A DNA stretch of 40,840 nucleotides from a virus. A model generated the notes under the pieces. That model worked only from the letters and a program-made list of their open reading frames with translations. It ran no database searches and was not told the DNA's origin. A program made the translations under genes and the position numbers. The stretch spans positions 1 through 40,840 of the IMG/VR virus record IMGVR_UViG_3300044707_000115. The stretch is one strand, 5' to 3'. Shown here in pieces: positions 13,706 through 20,406 of the stretch. How positions within the stretch are numbered: position 1 is the first letter of the stretch; each line of letters begins with the position of its first letter.

Positions 13706-15594
13706 GTGTGTGCAGCGGCATTGAGGCCGCGAGCGTAGCGTGGCATCATCTCGGATGGGAGCCTGTTGGGTTCAGCGAGATTGAGCCGTTTCCTGCGGCG
13801 GTACTTGCGCACAGATTTCCAAACGTCCCTAACTACGGGGACATGACCAAGTTTGAGGAGTGGCCAATTGAACGAGGAACCATTGATGTCCTTGTGGGGG
13901 GAACCCCTTGTCAAAGCTTCAGCGTTGCCGGACTGCGACAGGGACTCGCCGACCCTCGCGGAAACCTCATGCTTACCTACCTGGCGATCGCTGATCGCCT
14001 GCGCCCACGATGGCTCGTGTGGGAAAATGTCCCCGGTGTTCTGTCGAGCAACGGAGGACGGGACTTTGGAACCTTCCTCGGGGCGTTGGGGCAACTCGGG
14101 TATGGGTGGGCCTATCGGGTGCTTGACGCTCAATACCTGCGAGTGGGGCGATGGCCCAGAGCCGTCCCGCAGCGCAGGCGACGTGTCTTCGTTGTCGGAT
14201 GTCTTGGAGACTGGGCCGCTGCCGGAGAAGTACTCGCTCTCGCCGAGGGCTTGCAGGGGTATCTGCGCTCGCGCCGAGCGAAGGGGAAAGGAGTTGCCGC
14301 CGATGCTGAAGGCGGCGCTCGAGGCGGTTGCTACTGGAACGGAGAACAGGTCGCAGCAACCCTGACTCGCAAGGGCTGCGATGATCGGATGCCTGACAAG
14401 GAAAGGATGTTTGCGGTCTTGCAGCCGACCGCCTACCGATGGCAGAACGACCGCGACGGCTTGCAGCAGGATGATGCCGTCGCCGCGCTGCGAGCTTCGC
14501 AGGGCGCGAGCGGGTTCCACGAGATGAATCACCCGGTGATCGCGCAGCCCGTCCCATACGACCTGTTCCAGATCACCGCCCCGGTGAATCGTCAGAACCG
14601 CGTACCTGGCGACCCGTGCCACACGCTCGCCAAGGACAACGCGGCCCATGCGGCGATTGCCATCGGCACCGACTGCTACAACGGCGCGATCACGGGCGAC
14701 GTCGCCGCCACGATGGGAACACCGGGAAGCAGCGTGAACGCATCAGGGCCGACGGTCATGCAAACTATGGCGTTTGATTGGCAGTCCGGTGGCGACAGCC
14801 GTGGCCCTGACCCGAAAAACACCGCGCAATTACTGCGATGCCAAACGCCAGCGGTGGCTCATGTCGAAACCTTGCCGCAGCAAGGGTATGATGCGTTCCA
14901 TGCCAGCACACAAGAAACCAACGCCGTTGCGACATTGCGAACATTGCGGAACCAAATTGGAGAGGAAGCGTTTGCCGCGTGGGGACTTGGAATACTTGAT
15001 TCACTTCAACCGCAGGAAGTATTGCGGGCGCGTTTGCATGGCCTTGGCATTCGATGCGCGACATTCAGCCGTAGTTGGCCCATCGACTGCGCGATATCAC
15101 GCAAGGAAGATCGTGCCACTTGGGCCATGCAATCGGTGCGGGAAGCCCAAGGCGAAGGATGTCCATCACTTGGATGGCAACTACCTCAACAACTCGCCAC
15201 AGAACTTGGAGCGTATTTGTCGGAGCTGCCACGTCCAGGCGCACAGACGGAAAGGTTCGTGCGCGATCTGTGGCTCGCTGGTGAAGGGATTGGGTTTCTG
15301 CGAGAAGCACTATCAGCGTTTCAAGAAGCACGGCGACCCGCGCATCGTGAAGGTCAACCAGCATTGCACGCCATGCAGGTCAGACGATTGACGGCAACCG
15401 AATGCGAGTTTTTACAGGGATTTCCGCGCAACTGGACGCTGATCCCCTGGCGGAAGAAGCCAGCCGAGGACTGCCCAGACGGGCCGAGGTACAAGGCACT
15501 CGGGAACTCGATGGCCTGCAATTGCATGGCATGGATCGGCGAGCGTATCGCCGCGTATGAGAGTCAAACCCCTAACCAGAAGGAGCACACATGA
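13693..15594 (+). CDS. C5-cytosine DNA methyltransferase
   Basis: 633 residues. It transfers a methyl group from S-adenosylmethionine to cytosine. Motif I is LSVCSGIEA; motif IV is GGTPCQSFS with catalytic C73; motif VI is ENV at 111-113; motif VIII is QRRRR from Q160; motif X is YKALGNSMA near the C-terminus. RLTATECEFLQGFP precedes motif X as usual. Length is well above typical (about 330-450) because residues ~200-570 hold a long variable region. Two other genes are encoded in the +1 frame within it, at 13886-14365 and 14891-15391. It may protect phage DNA from host restriction. No partner nuclease of a restriction system is seen. Confidence 0.92.
   Translation: MRYLSVCSGIEAASVAWHHLGWEPVGFSEIEPFPAAVLAHRFPNVPNYGDMTKFEEWPIERGTIDVLVGGTPCQSFSVAGLRQGLADPRGNLMLTYLAIADRLRPRWLVWENVPGVLSSNGGRDFGTFLGALGQLGYGWAYRVLDAQYLRVGRWPRAVPQRRRRVFVVGCLGDWAAAGEVLALAEGLQGYLRSRRAKGKGVAADAEGGARGGCYWNGEQVAATLTRKGCDDRMPDKERMFAVLQPTAYRWQNDRDGLQQDDAVAALRASQGASGFHEMNHPVIAQPVPYDLFQITAPVNRQNRVPGDPCHTLAKDNAAHAAIAIGTDCYNGAITGDVAATMGTPGSSVNASGPTVMQTMAFDWQSGGDSRGPDPKNTAQLLRCQTPAVAHVETLPQQGYDAFHASTQETNAVATLRTLRNQIGEEAFAAWGLGILDSLQPQEVLRARLHGLGIRCATFSRSWPIDCAISRKEDRATWAMQSVREAQGEGCPSLGWQLPQQLATELGAYLSELPRPGAQTERFVRDLWLAGEGIGFLREALSAFQEARRPAHREGQPALHAMQVRRLTATECEFLQGFPRNWTLIPWRKKPAEDCPDGPRYKALGNSMACNCMAWIGERIAAYESQTPNQKEHT
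13886..14365 (+). CDS. Overprinted ORF in +1 frame of the methyltransferase
   Basis: 159 residues, lying wholly inside the methyltransferase at its motif IV-VIII region. ATG 13886 has GAGGA 7 bases upstream, a good ribosome site. By eye third codon positions are mostly G/C in this frame, more so than in the methyltransferase frame. Product begins MSLWGEPLVKASALPDC, is Cys/Ser/Gly-rich in the middle, and ends with a basic helix (LSPRACRGICARAERRG) plus LPPMLKAALEAVA. I recall similar chains from other phages but no function. Translation is not proven; conservation could come from the methyltransferase alone. Confidence 0.45.
   Translation: MSLWGEPLVKASALPDCDRDSPTLAETSCLPTWRSLIACAHDGSCGKMSPVFCRATEDGTLEPSSGRWGNSGMGGPIGCLTLNTCEWGDGPEPSRSAGDVSSLSDVLETGPLPEKYSLSPRACRGICARAERRGKELPPMLKAALEAVATGTENRSQQP
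14891..15391 (+). CDS. HNH endonuclease overprinted in the methyltransferase
   Basis: 166 residues in the +1 frame of the methyltransferase. HCEHCGTKLERKR and KYCGRVCM form a first Cys4 zinc knuckle. CNRCGKPKAKDVHHLDGNYL, NNSPQNLERICRSCHVQAH is a complete HNH core with its zinc Cys pairs. CAICGSLVKGLGFCEKHYQRFKKHGDP is the basic C-terminal zinc module usual in phage HNH enzymes. AAGGG lies 4 bases before ATG 14891; ATG 14900 is an alternative. Third positions are mostly G/C in this frame and poorer in the methyltransferase frame. It would nick or cut DNA, as a homing or packaging-linked nuclease. Confidence 0.8.
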   Translation: MRSMPAHKKPTPLRHCEHCGTKLERKRLPRGDLEYLIHFNRRKYCGRVCMALAFDARHSAVVGPSTARYHARKIVPLGPCNRCGKPKAKDVHHLDGNYLNNSPQNLERICRSCHVQAHRRKGSCAICGSLVKGLGFCEKHYQRFKKHGDPRIVKVNQHCTPCRSDD

Positions 15595-15848
15595 GCTACG
15601 AACCGAAGCCTGACACCGGAGCGATGTTCCAGAACCGCAAGCAGCACGACCGCCAGCCTGATTGGCGCGGCAACTGCATGGTGAATGGGGTGGTCATGGA
15701 GATCGCCGCCTGGACGAAGACCACGAGCAAGGGGACCGAGATGCTGTCGCTGAAGTTTAGCGTTCCCCGTGAGCGCGAGGATGCTCCAGCAGCGCCGGTC
15801 AAGCAGGCCAATCACCGTCCGATTCCCGACACCGACATCCCGTTCTGA
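15591..15848 (+). CDS. Small OB-fold-like protein with SSB-type C-terminal tip
   Basis: 85 residues beginning MSYEPKPDTGAMFQNRKQ, then DWRGNCMVNGVVMEIAAWTK and KGTEMLSLKFSVP, the strand order of short phage proteins related to DUF736 or minimal OB folds. The end, IPDTDIPF, matches the acidic DIPF tip by which single-strand binding proteins contact partner enzymes. A role at replication forks or with the ERF/RusA system is likely but not shown. ATG overlaps the methyltransferase stop as ATGA. Confidence 0.6.
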   Translation: MSYEPKPDTGAMFQNRKQHDRQPDWRGNCMVNGVVMEIAAWTKTTSKGTEMLSLKFSVPREREDAPAAPVKQANHRPIPDTDIPF

Positions 15849-15856
15849 GCGACAAA

Positions 15857-16084
15857 ATGACCTTGAGGCAGACACGCATCCCGGCTGACTTTGGCACCGT
15901 GGTACTGACGCTGAAGGGCGGCGAGTCCGCCATCCTGACGCTTGAGGACAAGGTTGTCGCCGTGTTCAGACCAAGCAGCACGAAGGCGACCAAGGTTCGC
16001 GTTAGCGCACCAATGCAAATCGCTATCTGGCGCACCACTATCATTGAGGACGATGATGCACGACGACCTGATGCGCCGGATTGA
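15857..16084 (+). CDS. CsrA-like RNA-binding regulator (tentative)
   Basis: 75 residues. After MTLRQTRIPADFG, the chain VVLTLKGGESAILTLEDKVV matches the CsrA start (LILTRRVGETLxIGDxVx). VRVSAPMQIAIWRTTI matches its most conserved part (VRIGVNAPKEVxVHREEI), including the Arg used for RNA binding. The N-terminus is about 10 residues longer than typical CsrA. CsrA dimers bind GGA in mRNA leaders and block or stabilise messages; a phage copy could remodel host translation. No ribosome site is evident. The match is by eye and needs a profile search. Confidence 0.45.
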   Translation: MTLRQTRIPADFGTVVLTLKGGESAILTLEDKVVAVFRPSSTKATKVRVSAPMQIAIWRTTIIEDDDARRPDAPD

Positions 16085-16295
16085 TTCGTACCTCGCCGGA
16101 AACGCGCCTGACCTGGACGGTGTCACGTTGGTGCGAGAGTGCCGTACTGCCTTGGCTTTGCGCACGCTACAGGCAAGCCTGCTCGAGCAACGCATCGAGG
16201 ATCTGCGTGCATCGCACATGCGTGCCCGCATCGCGCTACAGGATCTGATGACCAAGCATCAGGACACACTGCGATACATGCACAGGGACACGTGA
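16056..16295 (+). CDS. Small helical protein of unknown function
   Basis: 79 residues from ATG 16056, five bases after GAGGA. MHDDLMRRIDSYLAGNAPDL is followed by a long Leu/Arg/Glu-rich helix (LVRECRTALALRTLQASLLE, QRIEDLRASHMRARIALQDL), probably coiled coil. It overlaps the end of the CsrA-like gene by 29 bases and the next gene as TGATG. No family is recognised. Confidence 0.55.
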   Translation: MHDDLMRRIDSYLAGNAPDLDGVTLVRECRTALALRTLQASLLEQRIEDLRASHMRARIALQDLMTKHQDTLRYMHRDT

Positions 16296-16597
16296 TGCCA
16301 GAGACTGACGAGGACATCATCGACCGCATTGATGTCCAGCCGTTCGTCAGCCCGATCTTGGCCGAGGCACGCGATGAAATCATCTACCTGCGAAACGAGA
16401 TGGCGCTCATCATGCGAGGGTGCAACGAGCTCAAGCAGAAACTCCTGACCTATGAGCGAACGCCTGATCGAATTCACCGTGCCGGGTATGGCAGCACCGC
16501 AAGGGAGCAAGCGCTTGGTACGCCTGCGGAACGGGCGGACGGTGATGTTCGACCAGTGCAAGCGCCTGAAGTCGTGGCGGGCCGCCGTCGCGTATGA
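16295..16597 (+). CDS. Small coiled-coil protein overlapping rusA
   Basis: 100 residues. The convincing part is the first 55: MPETDEDIIDRIDVQPF, then AEARDEIIYLRNEMALIMRG and LKQKLLTYE, a short coiled coil of a kind common in phage early regions. The remaining 45 residues overlap the rusA start by 146 bases and are low-quality Ala/Arg/Glu sequence. This is an unusually long overlap here and may reflect loss of the original stop codon. Start is fixed by the TGATG overlap. Confidence 0.5.
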   Translation: MPETDEDIIDRIDVQPFVSPILAEARDEIIYLRNEMALIMRGCNELKQKLLTYERTPDRIHRAGYGSTAREQALGTPAERADGDVRPVQAPEVVAGRRRV

Positions 16598-16883
16598 GGC
16601 TGGCCGAGCGTGGATCGGGCCGCCGGCTGCGGCTGCCTGCACCATAAGCGCCGAGTTCGTGTTTGAGCGGCCAAAGAGTCATTGGCGCAAGGCTGGAACG
16701 TTGACCAACAAGGCACCGCTGCACCCGGGCAAGCCTGACATCGACAAGTTGTGCCGCGCACTGCTCGACGGTCTGACCGGCGTCGTGATGGTCGATGACT
16801 CGCAAGTCGTGTGGCTGAACGCACATAAGCGTTACGGGTCGCAGTCGGAAACCTTTGTCACGATTTCTTACGCAGCCCGTTGA
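16452..16883 (+). CDS. rusA: RusA-like Holliday-junction resolvase
   Basis: 143 residues. It resolves four-way DNA junctions as a metal-dependent dimer. IEFTVPGMAAPQGSKR opens the chain and KPDIDKLCRALLDGLTGVVM then DDSQV supplies the conserved Lys/Asp metal-binding set of the RusA family. Length is normal (E. coli RusA has 120). The gene begins inside the end of the preceding small gene. It would debranch recombination or replication intermediates before packaging, working with the ERF protein encoded next. Confidence 0.9.
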   Translation: MSERLIEFTVPGMAAPQGSKRLVRLRNGRTVMFDQCKRLKSWRAAVAYEAGRAWIGPPAAAACTISAEFVFERPKSHWRKAGTLTNKAPLHPGKPDIDKLCRALLDGLTGVVMVDDSQVVWLNAHKRYGSQSETFVTISYAAR

Positions 16884-16908
16884 CAGCGTATAAGGGACTG
16901 TATACAGT
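16880..16908 (+). promoter_or_regulatory. Putative promoter and operator ahead of erf
   Basis: Consensus TTGACA (16880-16885), overlapping the rusA stop, is followed by TATACA at 15 bases or TACAGT at 17. TATAAGGGACTGTATA (16889-16904) resembles the operator of the early promoter, and ACTGTATACAGT (16897-16908) is a perfect palindrome of the same half-site CTGTATA. The shared layout suggests the same regulator. Confidence 0.5.
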
Positions 16909-16914
16909 TCCCGC

Positions 16915-16933
16915 GTCGAACGTGGTGTTCGAC
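16915..16933. promoter_or_regulatory. Inverted repeat upstream of erf
   Basis: GTCGAAC and GTTCGAC, perfect 7-bp arms separated by GTGGT, in the erf leader. The arms look like an operator; GAAC-N5-GTTC is near, but not equal to, the Gram-positive LexA box spacing. It could also form a small hairpin in the erf mRNA. Confidence 0.45.
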
Positions 16934-16948
16934 ACATTGAGGATGCAC

Positions 16949-17719
16949 ATGCGTACGAGTCAAACCATCGGGGCGCTCGCCAAGTCATTGGCAATCGCCA
17001 ACACCCAGATCAAGAACCCCAACCTTGACAGCGTCAACCCGCACTTCAAGAACCGCTACGCCAGCCTGGGCGCGATCCTGAACGCAATCCGCGTTCCGTT
17101 TGCAGCTCAGGGTCTGACGCTCGTCCAGTCGATCAACACCGACAACGGCATGGTGTCGGTCGAGACGACCGTCATGCACACCAGCGGCGAGTTCATCGCC
17201 GAGACGGTCAGCATGCCGTTCCCCGAGCGTGCCACGGTTCAGACCCTCGGGTCGATCTGCACCTACCTGCGCCGGTACAGCGCCGCCGCAATCGCCGGCA
17301 TCGTCGGCGAGGAGGACGAGGACGGCGAGCAAGACCGTCAGGACCGCACCAGCAGCCCCGCAAAGCCCGCCCCTGCCCCTGCCAAGGCCGCACCCGCCCC
17401 GAGGCCAATCGAGACCGTCGAGGCCGTCAAGGAGCCCGCTAGGCCGTCCGCGCCCGCCGACAAGTACCCGGACAACTGGGAGGGCAAGGCCGTCGTCCTT
17501 CGCGTGGCCGAGCGCAAGGGCAAGCCAGTTGCCATCCAGATCGACGGCGAGCACGGAACCGCTTGGATCACCACCGACGTTCCCGAGTTCGTGACGCTCG
17601 CCAAGGAAGCCGGCGAGGGCACGCTCGAACTCTCCCGTGTCAACGGCACGCTCACCATCATGCGCTGGCGCCAGCCCAACGTGACCGTCCCCGCACCCAC
17701 CACCGAACTCCCGTTCTGA
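16949..17719 (+). CDS. erf: ERF-family single-strand annealing protein
   Basis: 256 residues from ATG 16949, six bases after GAGG. ERF proteins anneal complementary single strands in phage recombination and genome circularisation. The core is FKNRYASLGAILNAIRVPFA, GLTLVQSINTDNGMVSVETT and TLGSICTYLRRYSAAAIAGI, ending in an acidic GEEDEDGEQD. An Ala/Pro-rich linker (residues ~145-190) leads to a small beta C-terminal domain (NWEGKAVVLRV, AWITTDVPEF) that is not in minimal ERF proteins. The last residues, TELPF, resemble an SSB-type tip. It has its own putative promoter. Confidence 0.88.
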   Translation: MRTSQTIGALAKSLAIANTQIKNPNLDSVNPHFKNRYASLGAILNAIRVPFAAQGLTLVQSINTDNGMVSVETTVMHTSGEFIAETVSMPFPERATVQTLGSICTYLRRYSAAAIAGIVGEEDEDGEQDRQDRTSSPAKPAPAPAKAAPAPRPIETVEAVKEPARPSAPADKYPDNWEGKAVVLRVAERKGKPVAIQIDGEHGTAWITTDVPEFVTLAKEAGEGTLELSRVNGTLTIMRWRQPNVTVPAPTTELPF

Positions 17720-17732
17720 AAGGTGATTACAT

Positions 17733-18239
17733 ATGAGCCTTTACGCCATCTCAACTGACCTCGCCACCATCGTGGACCGCCTGCTCGACACACCGGAATC
17801 GCCGGAGGTGCAGGCCGAACTCGCCACCGTCCTCGAGGGGCTCGACAACGCCCTCACCGAGAAGGCCGAGGATTACGTCCTCGTCATCCGCGAGCTGGAG
17901 GCCCGGGCCGAGGCCCGTACCGCCGAGGCCCGCCGCATGCGGGAACTGGCCGGCTGCGACTCGGCACTGGCCGAACGCCTCAAGGAACGCCTCAAGGGCG
18001 CAATGGAGGGCACCGGACGCCTGAAGATCGACACCGAGCGGTTCAAGATCAGCGTCCAGCGCAACGGCGGCAAGCAGCCTGTCGCCATCGACCCGACCGC
18101 GATGGACCTGTGGGACGGCAAGTTCGTGCGCGTCAAGCGAGAGCCTGACGCCGACACGATCCGCCAAGCGCTCGAAGCCGGCGAGGATATCGTCGGCTGC
18201 TCCCTGATGGAGCGCGGAACCAGCCTGCGGGTACGCTGA
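17733..18239 (+). CDS. Gp157-like siphophage-type protein
   Basis: 168 residues, last gene of the rightward operon. Residues 1-100 are a long coiled coil (VLEGLDNALTEKAEDYV, LEARAEARTAEARRMRELA, RLKERLKGAME) followed by RLKIDTERFKISVQRNGG and VKREPDADTIRQALEAG. This is the Gp157 family, often next to recombination genes and reported in phage-resistance contexts in streptococcal phages; its mechanism is unclear. AAAGGTG precedes ATG 17733. It may help the ERF system or limit superinfection. Confidence 0.8.
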   Translation: MSLYAISTDLATIVDRLLDTPESPEVQAELATVLEGLDNALTEKAEDYVLVIRELEARAEARTAEARRMRELAGCDSALAERLKERLKGAMEGTGRLKIDTERFKISVQRNGGKQPVAIDPTAMDLWDGKFVRVKREPDADTIRQALEAGEDIVGCSLMERGTSLRVR

Positions 18240-18262
18240 TTAAACGTCTCAGTCTCATCCTC

Positions 18263-18303
18263 GCCCCCGGTGGAACGCATGATGCGGGAAGCCGGGGGCT
18301 TTC
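18263..18303 (+). terminator. Rightward intrinsic terminator
   Basis: GCCCCCGG (18263-18270) pairs with CCGGGGGC (18292-18299), followed by TTT. A smaller inner GCAT/ATGC stem lies in the loop. It sits 24 bases after the last rightward gene. Confidence 0.7.
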
Positions 18304-18315
18304 CATTCAAGACAA

Positions 18316-18350
18316 CAGGCCCGACACGCATTGAGTACGCGCCGGGCCTG
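18316..18350 (-). terminator. Leftward intrinsic terminator
   Basis: CAGGCCCG and CGGGCCTG form an 8-bp stem; read leftward it is followed by TTGTCTT. It ends the leftward unit after the 39-aa gene and faces the rightward terminator. Confidence 0.6.
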
Positions 18351-18377
18351 CCCACCAAATGGCGGGATTTGTCGGTG

Positions 18378-18497
18378 TCAGATCTTGCTGCCGTACTTGC
18401 CGCGCAGCACCCAGCCGGCGCCAACGCCAAGAACGAGTGCGAGGCCGGCGAACCAGATGTTGCCGAGGAAGTCGGAGAACGCAGAGGCGAGGATCAT
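18378..18497 (-). CDS. 39-aa single-TM protein, candidate lysis protein
   Basis: Too short for routine calling. Starts at ATG 18497 overlapping the preceding stop as ATGA. Residues 13-31 form a hydrophobic helix (IWFAGLALVLGVGAGWVL) followed by a basic tail (RGKYGSKI). This size, with one membrane helix and a positive C-terminus, resembles small holins or pinholins, or toxin-like peptides. It is last in the leftward unit, next to the lipobox protein. Holin function is inference. Confidence 0.65.
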   Translation of the reverse strand: MILASAFSDFLGNIWFAGLALVLGVGAGWVLRGKYGSKI

Positions 18498-18970
18498 CGT
18501 TTGCCTTTCTTGAGTCGTCGATAGGCGGCATCGAAGACCGGGTCACGCGCCCGCATCGCCGCCACAAACTCCCGCTCGGACTCCGGGCGGGACGGGTCTA
18601 GCATATCAGCAGCCAGTTCAGCCGTGGCAACCTGGCGCCTCGGCAGCCACCCGATGGCGATCCTTATGGCCGTAAACGCCCCAGACTGCCACAGGACGAA
18701 CGCCACCGCCACGCCGGCCAGCGCGATCCCCCACCACTTCAGGGTGGACAGCCATGCCGGCACCCGGTCCTGAACGCCCGGCAGCTCGCCGTGGATGTCG
18801 GCGGCCAAACCGTCGATGACCTCGGCATGGTGCACCACGACCGCGTCGTCGGCCTGCTGGCCGTGGTGGCGCAAGACCTGGGCCTCGGCCCGGATCTCGT
18901 TGCTGCGGTCTGCAATGCGCTGCACGGGGCTGCACGAGGCCAACAACAGCACGAGCACACCCAATTTCAT
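18494..18970 (-). CDS. Lipoprotein with a membrane helix, candidate u-spanin
   Basis: 158 residues. MKLGVLVLLLASC is a signal with lipobox LASC, giving an outer-membrane lipoprotein anchored at C13. Residues 14-75 are helical and His/Asp-rich, and 79-104 form a transmembrane helix (WWGIALAGVAVAFVLW). A 50-residue charged cytoplasmic tail follows. A lipid anchor plus one inner-membrane helix is the plan of a unimolecular spanin, which fuses the two membranes at lysis. The long cytoplasmic tail is unusual for that class. ATGA overlaps join it to both neighbours. Confidence 0.6.
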   Translation of the reverse strand: MKLGVLVLLLASCSPVQRIADRSNEIRAEAQVLRHHGQQADDAVVVHHAEVIDGLAADIHGELPGVQDRVPAWLSTLKWWGIALAGVAVAFVLWQSGAFTAIRIAIGWLPRRQVATAELAADMLDPSRPESEREFVAAMRARDPVFDAAYRRLKKGKR

Positions 18971-20406
18971 GGCTTGCTCAGAAGCTTCTGCATGGCAATC
19001 GACATGACCGCGTTATAACCGTCCTGCGTCAGATGCACTTCGCCAACACCAGTGCCGGTGTAATACCCAGCAGCGGTCAATTGTGGGCCACTCAGGCATT
19101 GCTGCAAATCGAGTGCTGTAACGTTCCGATTCGCCGGCGCCCAACTGTTCAACCACTGACGATCCTCTGCTAGCAACGCCTCACTTGCAGATGAGTATCC
19201 ATCCAACGGGTGTGTGGCGCTCACCACAAATGCGAGCTTGCTGGAGTCAAACCCGGCAGCAGACCACTCAGCCGTCAGCGTAGCAATCATGGCGTCCATG
19301 TAGCCGACGAAACTGTATCCGCCAACAGCACTGTTGACGCCCGAATTAATCCAGATGATGACACGCCCGGATCCGCCAGCAGCGATTTGGCGAGCAACGA
19401 TTTCGCTGAAGTACGTTCGCAAGAAAGTTCGGCTACTAGCCGTCGATCCCGTAATCACCCCTGAAATAGTCGCGCTGGATTGTCCACTGCCATAGTGCAG
19501 TTGATTGACCGCGCAGCCCTTGGTCACCTTGTAAACGCAGTCATAAAGGACGTGCGCTGGTCCAGTAGCAAACCCAATGTAGTTCCAGCCGAAGATGATC
19601 GCCGATGCTGGCGAGGTAGACGGCATGGTGAACGCCATGTCAGACGCTGTCCTGACATATCCGGATGCGTTGTAGGTGCTGGCGCTTGCGGTTGCCAAAG
19701 AGAAATACGAACCACTCGTCACGCGATATGCAGTCAGATTCAGCGAACCGCCGCTAGTGCTGGATTGCACGTGCGTGACTCGATATCGCAAAGCCGTACC
19801 AGGTTGATTCCACGTTGGCAATGCTGGCGATGGGGCCGCACCGCCCGGGTACGTTCCATTCAGCTGCGCAAATGTTTGCGCAGTCGCCGCAGCGGCAACA
19901 TAGCAATAGTCAAAGCCCGTCAGAGCGTGCGGCAAGAACGTGGTAGCCGGTACGGCCATGTTTGTCACATCCGCAGGACCAGCCGTGCTGCCGCGTTGCA
20001 CGTTTCCGGCGGGAGCCAATACGTTGCCGAAATAACCAGCCAACGTGGTAATGACACCCGATTCCTCAGTCACCGTCTGCACGGTTAGCGTCGTGCCGCT
20101 ATTCGCCATGACTGGAATCAATGGCGACGAATACGTCTGGATGCCGAACGCATTCATGTTGCGCAGCCAGGCGCGTGTCCATCCCCCACCACCGCCGCCA
20201 GCGCCAAGGTACGAGTAGCCTGTGTTGCTGTCACCAATCGTGATGACATCGACGCTGTCTGCGCCGCCGGCAGCATCTCGCAGAAATGTGCTAGCCAATG
20301 AACTGCCGTATACGCCATTCATCGATGACGTTTGGCTCAAGGTCAAAATGCCGGATTCCAAATCCGGCGATTCCGGCCTACTGAATCTGTTGAACACGCG
20401 CCGCAT
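18967..20406 (-). CDS. SGNH/GDSL-type esterase, probable tail-associated
   Basis: 479 residues. VDVITIGDSNTG holds block I with nucleophile S60. RVIIWINSGVNS matches block III (GxN) and GEVHLTQDGYNAV near the end supplies the catalytic His (H458) with E456 where Asp is usual. The core is interrupted by a ~200-residue beta-rich insertion. SGNH esterases on phage tails remove O-acetyl groups from capsule or O-antigen. It follows a beta-helix tailspike, suggesting that the two act on the same polysaccharide. ATG overlaps the previous stop as TGATG. Confidence 0.8.
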   Translation of the reverse strand: MRRVFNRFSRPESPDLESGILTLSQTSSMNGVYGSSLASTFLRDAAGGADSVDVITIGDSNTGYSYLGAGGGGGGWTRAWLRNMNAFGIQTYSSPLIPVMANSGTTLTVQTVTEESGVITTLAGYFGNVLAPAGNVQRGSTAGPADVTNMAVPATTFLPHALTGFDYCYVAAAATAQTFAQLNGTYPGGAAPSPALPTWNQPGTALRYRVTHVQSSTSGGSLNLTAYRVTSGSYFSLATASASTYNASGYVRTASDMAFTMPSTSPASAIIFGWNYIGFATGPAHVLYDCVYKVTKGCAVNQLHYGSGQSSATISGVITGSTASSRTFLRTYFSEIVARQIAAGGSGRVIIWINSGVNSAVGGYSFVGYMDAMIATLTAEWSAAGFDSSKLAFVVSATHPLDGYSSASEALLAEDRQWLNSWAPANRNVTALDLQQCLSGPQLTAAGYYTGTGVGEVHLTQDGYNAVMSIAMQKLLSKP

